Source: Adiantum capillus-veneris (Eukaryota > Streptophyta > Polypodiopsida > Polypodiales > Pteridaceae). Taken from it: a stretch of DNA of 32,500 nucleotides. Under the pieces are notes generated by a model. The model saw only the letters and a list, made by a program, of their open reading frames with translations. It ran no database searches and was not told the DNA's origin. This document shows, piece by piece, positions 29,627 to 32,500 of this stretch (positions are counted from its first letter, which is position 1; each line of letters begins with the position of its first letter). Location of the stretch: NCBI GenBank assembly GCA_014529385.2, contig CM043945.1:147766741-147799240 (forward strand), given 5' to 3'. The translations under genes and the position numbers were made by a program.

Positions 29627-29940
29627 TGAAGAGCGGAGATTATGTGATACACTATGGTCAAGCAAAAAAGTGATGGATTGACAAAGATATATGCTATGGT
29701 GGAGAGGTTTCTACTTTAGCTATTGTGTGTACTTTGGAGGTAACTTAAATCATCCACACAAGTGACATAAGTAACTCACAGACTATGACTAACTATATAT
29801 TACTTAACTAGTCTACTACTAAGTGAAGTGGGTGTATTCTCTACTATCTCAAGAAGAAGAAGAAGTGAGTGCAACCATGGATTGAGATTCTTGAGTGTGT
29901 GTATGAGTGTATGGGCTCGTTTATGCTCTACATTTTTCCA
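29627..29940 (+). repeat. Probable Copia-3 3' LTR
   Basis: Starts TGAAGAGCGG after the polypurine tract. Has TATA-like CTATATATTAC near 29787 and an AAGAAGAAGAAG tract. End tentatively at TTTTTCCA; no second copy to confirm. Confidence 0.5.
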
Positions 29941-29999
29941 ACCCAATACTCCCTACTGTAGACAAGAGCACTAGTAGCTTCAAGGAGCTCATCCTGCTT

Positions 30000-30412
30000 A
30001 AGGATTTATGTTAGCTCTAGAAGCTCTTGAGGAGGACGACCTAGATTGGAGAGATTATTTTCCCAAACCATGAAGTGGGTAGTCTGAGAACAAAAGCCTC
30101 TTTAAAGGCCTCTGGGATCTTCCTTCTTACCCTTGTCAACTTTGATCTAAATGAGACTAGCATGCCTTATAGTTATTGGCTGCCCTATTCAGATGAAAGA
30201 TGACAAGTTTATGATCACCTATAAGTAGGGAGATGTTTGACTTACATTGACTTGCATTCAATTTGTTAATTATCTTGGAGAAGGTTGAGTGAAATGTAGA
30301 TTCTATCTAGCCTGGCAATCCTGCAGCATTGACCAACTTGTTGGTACTCCAAGTAAACCCAAAATATTTTGATATGTCCGATAGGTTTTGTTGGTTAATC
30401 AAGTCGATGATC
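30000..30412 (-). pseudogene. L1-type LINE endonuclease remnant
   Basis: On the minus strand, translation from about 30411 gives Ile-Ile-Asp-Leu-Ile-Asn, then Tyr-Phe-Gly-Phe-Thr-Trp-Ser. After a one-base shift come Arg-Leu-Asp-Arg-Ile-Tyr-Ile-Ser, and further on Gly-Asp-His-Lys-Leu-Val. These match the Phe-Thr-Trp, Arg-Leu-Asp-Arg and Ser-Asp-His motifs of plant LINE apurinic-like endonucleases. Several stops and shifts; no RT part in the window. Confidence 0.65.
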
Positions 30413-30447
30413 TCCACAAATAAAATTCAAAATCCGACAATCCCATA

Positions 30448-31180
30448 GTGTTCAAGCAATTGCATGTGACCAAGCTTACGCATGCATATCAAGATGCTAA
30501 TGGAAACAAATACCAACAAACACATACGAATGGCGAGACTGAAGTCAAAGACTATCTTAAGATGATGCAAAGCCTCAAGCTGCCAGGACTGATGAAGCAT
30601 AGTTCAAATTTGACAGAAGCTAAAGATCAAAAAGCTACACAAAGGTCACCACCAAACTTCCTCCAAAGAGACAAATTTTGCCAGAAAGTACAGTAGATCT
30701 TTTAAGATCAAAGGTTACAGGCAGATAATGCTCAACAACAAGCAAAAGGTGTCATATCAAAGCCAAAAGAGCCAACATTGATTGAAGAAGGCGAACAAAG
30801 CGAAGAAGATGAAACAAAATCTCAACCCAAGGACACTGCCAGAGCAAAATCATTCAATACAAAAAGAAATCATGAGAAGATCAAGTACAACATTACTGGT
30901 GAACACGAAGAAAAGCTATCAAGTGAAGTAAAGCTAGATTTTCAATTAGACAAGAATATCATGTCTTTTCACTCTTGGAAAAGATGCGGTCAACCAAAAT
31001 TGGAAGATGCTCTAGAATTCATTAGCATATGTGGAAACAAAAGAGCAGAATGTTAGGGAATCATTCCCACCTCCATTCAAATAGGTTCAAAGACCATCAT
31101 AGATCAATTTCATGTGATCACAACAAAAGATATAATAGATAATAGCATATTTGGAATGCCACTAGCTTTTAGAGATACGA
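30448..31180 (+). pseudogene. R copy C: conserved block and first retropepsin-like half
   Basis: An 82-codon frame from 30448 carries Val-Phe-Lys-Gln-Leu-His-Val-Thr-Lys-Leu and Asp-Tyr-Leu-Lys-Met-Met-Gln-Ser-Leu. A second frame (30778-31056) is acidic then carries Lys-Leu-Asp-Phe-Gln-Leu-Asp-Lys-Asn and Leu-Glu-Asp-Ala-Leu-Glu-Phe. It stops at TAG where copies A and B have Trp, then continues to Gln-Phe-His-Val-Ile and Gly-Met-Pro. Confidence 0.5.
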
Positions 31181-31635
31181 AGCTCAAACAAGATGTAGTC
31201 TTCAAAGACAACAAAGAATGAAGACCATGAGTGGTCATCGGTGAAAGACAGCACAAAGTCCTTAAGTGCATGAAGATCGATGCCAAAGTAAAGCTTATTG
31301 AAGATGATTAATCTCCATTGAACAAAACCTCTAAAGATCTTAAAGAAGCAGATCAAGCAATATCAAGTACAGATGAAGAAGAACAAACAACAACCACAAA
31401 ATCTATTGAGCAAAGAATGCCATCAAATCTAAAAGTTAAGAAGCTCGAGGTTACAAACAACCAGGAAGAAATGTAAAAATCAAATATTGATCCATCATTG
31501 CCAATTGAATCAGGAAATGGAAGTTACAGTGGAAAACAAAGTCTCAAGTCACCTTCCATAGAGACACAGCTAGATCAGTACAAGACTACGGCCAAAGCAA
31601 GACATAAATCTTCAAGAGAACCACCAAGGAGGATA

Positions 31636-31968
31636 ACTATAGTCCTCAACAGTGAAAATGGAGCAAGTGTGAGAGGCAATGCTCTACTGGATAAATAAGC
31701 ATAGTGCAATATGGTTGCACAAAATATCCTTAGAATACTTAAGATCACTCCATGCAAATAGGACAATAAAGCAATGCTAGGTATGGCTACAAGTCAAGCA
31801 GAAATGATTGCTACCCTTAGCATCCAAAAGCATGAAGAGAGGGTAAAAGTTTTAAGTAAATTCTTCAAAATACATGCTTACAGATTTCATCCTTGGACAT
31901 CGGTGGCTAGACCAACACAAGGCCTACAGAGAAGATACAATGCGAATACTCTCTTTCCCAAGTGGTAG
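31636..31968 (+). pseudogene. R copy C: second retropepsin-like half
   Basis: Reads Gly-Ala-Ser-Val-Arg-Gly-Asn-Ala-Leu-Leu-Asp-Lys, then TAA and TAG at positions where copy A has Glu and Lys, then Cys-Asn-Met-Val. After a shift, Glu/Ala-Glu-Met-Ile-Ala-Thr-Leu-Ser-Ile. The ILG-x-x-W strand is disturbed by another shift. Confidence 0.45.
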
Positions 31969-32500
31969 TAAGCAATCGATACAAGTATTGCTAATGTTGA
32001 TTCATGGTTGCACATGTCACAAGAATCAAAGATAGATCTTCTAGACAAAGGTAAAGCTAAAGTGGACATTCCATCGACGAGCGTAAAAGGTATGACAACA
32101 TATGCGTCTACATCAGTGAACCCTCATTGATCAATTTCTTCAAGCAAATCGGGCTTTAGAAACATCAAGTCATTTGTTGACCCACATAAAACCTTTAGGG
32201 AGACACCCAGAAAAGCAAAGTTTATCAATCCAAGTACTCACAAAATCAAGAGAAAGTCAAGAAAGTCATTGTTTTAAGTTGTCTAATAAAAGTTAGCGAT
32301 ACAGTGTGGATTGAAGATGGAAGATCAGAATAGCAAAACAAACACATGGGATGGATAGCATCACAATGGAGTTTAAAAGCGCAAGAGTACTACAGAGGTA
32401 CAAGAAAAATTTTGGTAGCATAGCCAAATATCAGATCATATGAAGTGCATTCACGACCCTCCCAAGAAAGAAGACCCACTAGGTATCAACCTTGACAATA

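Larger units (their letters stand above)
30408..32500 (+). mobile_element. R copy C (continues past window end)
   Basis: Third copy. Similarity to copy A begins at TGATCTCCACAAAT (30408), equivalent to about 6784, so the zinc-knuckle half is missing and the LINE remnant abuts. Order as in copy A: VFKQLHV block (30448-30597), linker, first protease-like half (30895-31180), linker, second half with DK-stop (31636-31950), Ser/Lys linker, tail (from about 32290). More stops than copies A and B. Confidence 0.7.

Overview
The window looks like intergenic heterochromatin of a land-plant nuclear genome. It contains plant-type Ty1/copia and Ty3/gypsy polyproteins, a chromodomain integrase tail, initiator-tRNA-Met primer sites, an L1-type LINE remnant and long (GA)n/(TC)n microsatellites. 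I recognise no host gene, rRNA, tRNA or CRISPR. Density of nested, decayed elements suits a large plant genome (conifer, cycad and fern are examples), but I cannot name the lineage. Every coding stretch belongs to a mobile element and nearly all are broken.

Layout. 1-129 and 5534-9694 (+): copy A of an unfamiliar repeat family, called R here, with gag-like and protease-like segments but no visible reverse transcriptase. 130-5533 (-): a structurally complete copia element (Copia-1) inserted in copy A, with 192-bp LTRs, primer site, polypurine tract and all domains, inactivated by TAG codons and a deletion/frameshift. 9695-10608: an LTR-like stretch with four ~55-bp repeats. 10906-11794 (+): LTR G1. 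11806-12205 (+): gypsy integrase tail with chromodomain, polypurine tract, then a probable LTR. 12650-15950: mostly unassigned. 15955-16210: sequence matching the Copia-1 leader. 16630-18900 (+): gypsy-type gag-protease gene that breaks into a scrap of reverse transcriptase with short duplications. 18900-21180: unassigned, with a (TC)n tract.

Right third. 21181-21645 (+): LTR and leader fragment of the Copia-2 family, abutting R copy B (21646-24060, -). 24378-24469: (GA)46. 24700-28394: AT-rich sequence, possibly the leader behind LTR G1', interrupted at 25531-27735 (+) by Copia-2, a 2.2-kb deletion derivative with both LTRs and a perfect CGTTA target duplication. 28395-29276 (-): LTR G1', inverted partner of G1. 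29284-29940 (+): end of a third copia element with its LTR. 30000-30412 (-): L1-type LINE endonuclease remnant. 30408-32500 (+): R copy C, running off the window.

The genes do not form a pathway; the window is a record of successive insertions. The best candidate for something undescribed is family R: three copies in two orientations share an ordered set of segments, including a retropepsin-like fold with Asp-Lys-Glu where the catalytic Asp-Thr/Ser-Gly should be. I read it as a probable non-autonomous LTR-type element and cannot assign it to a described family.
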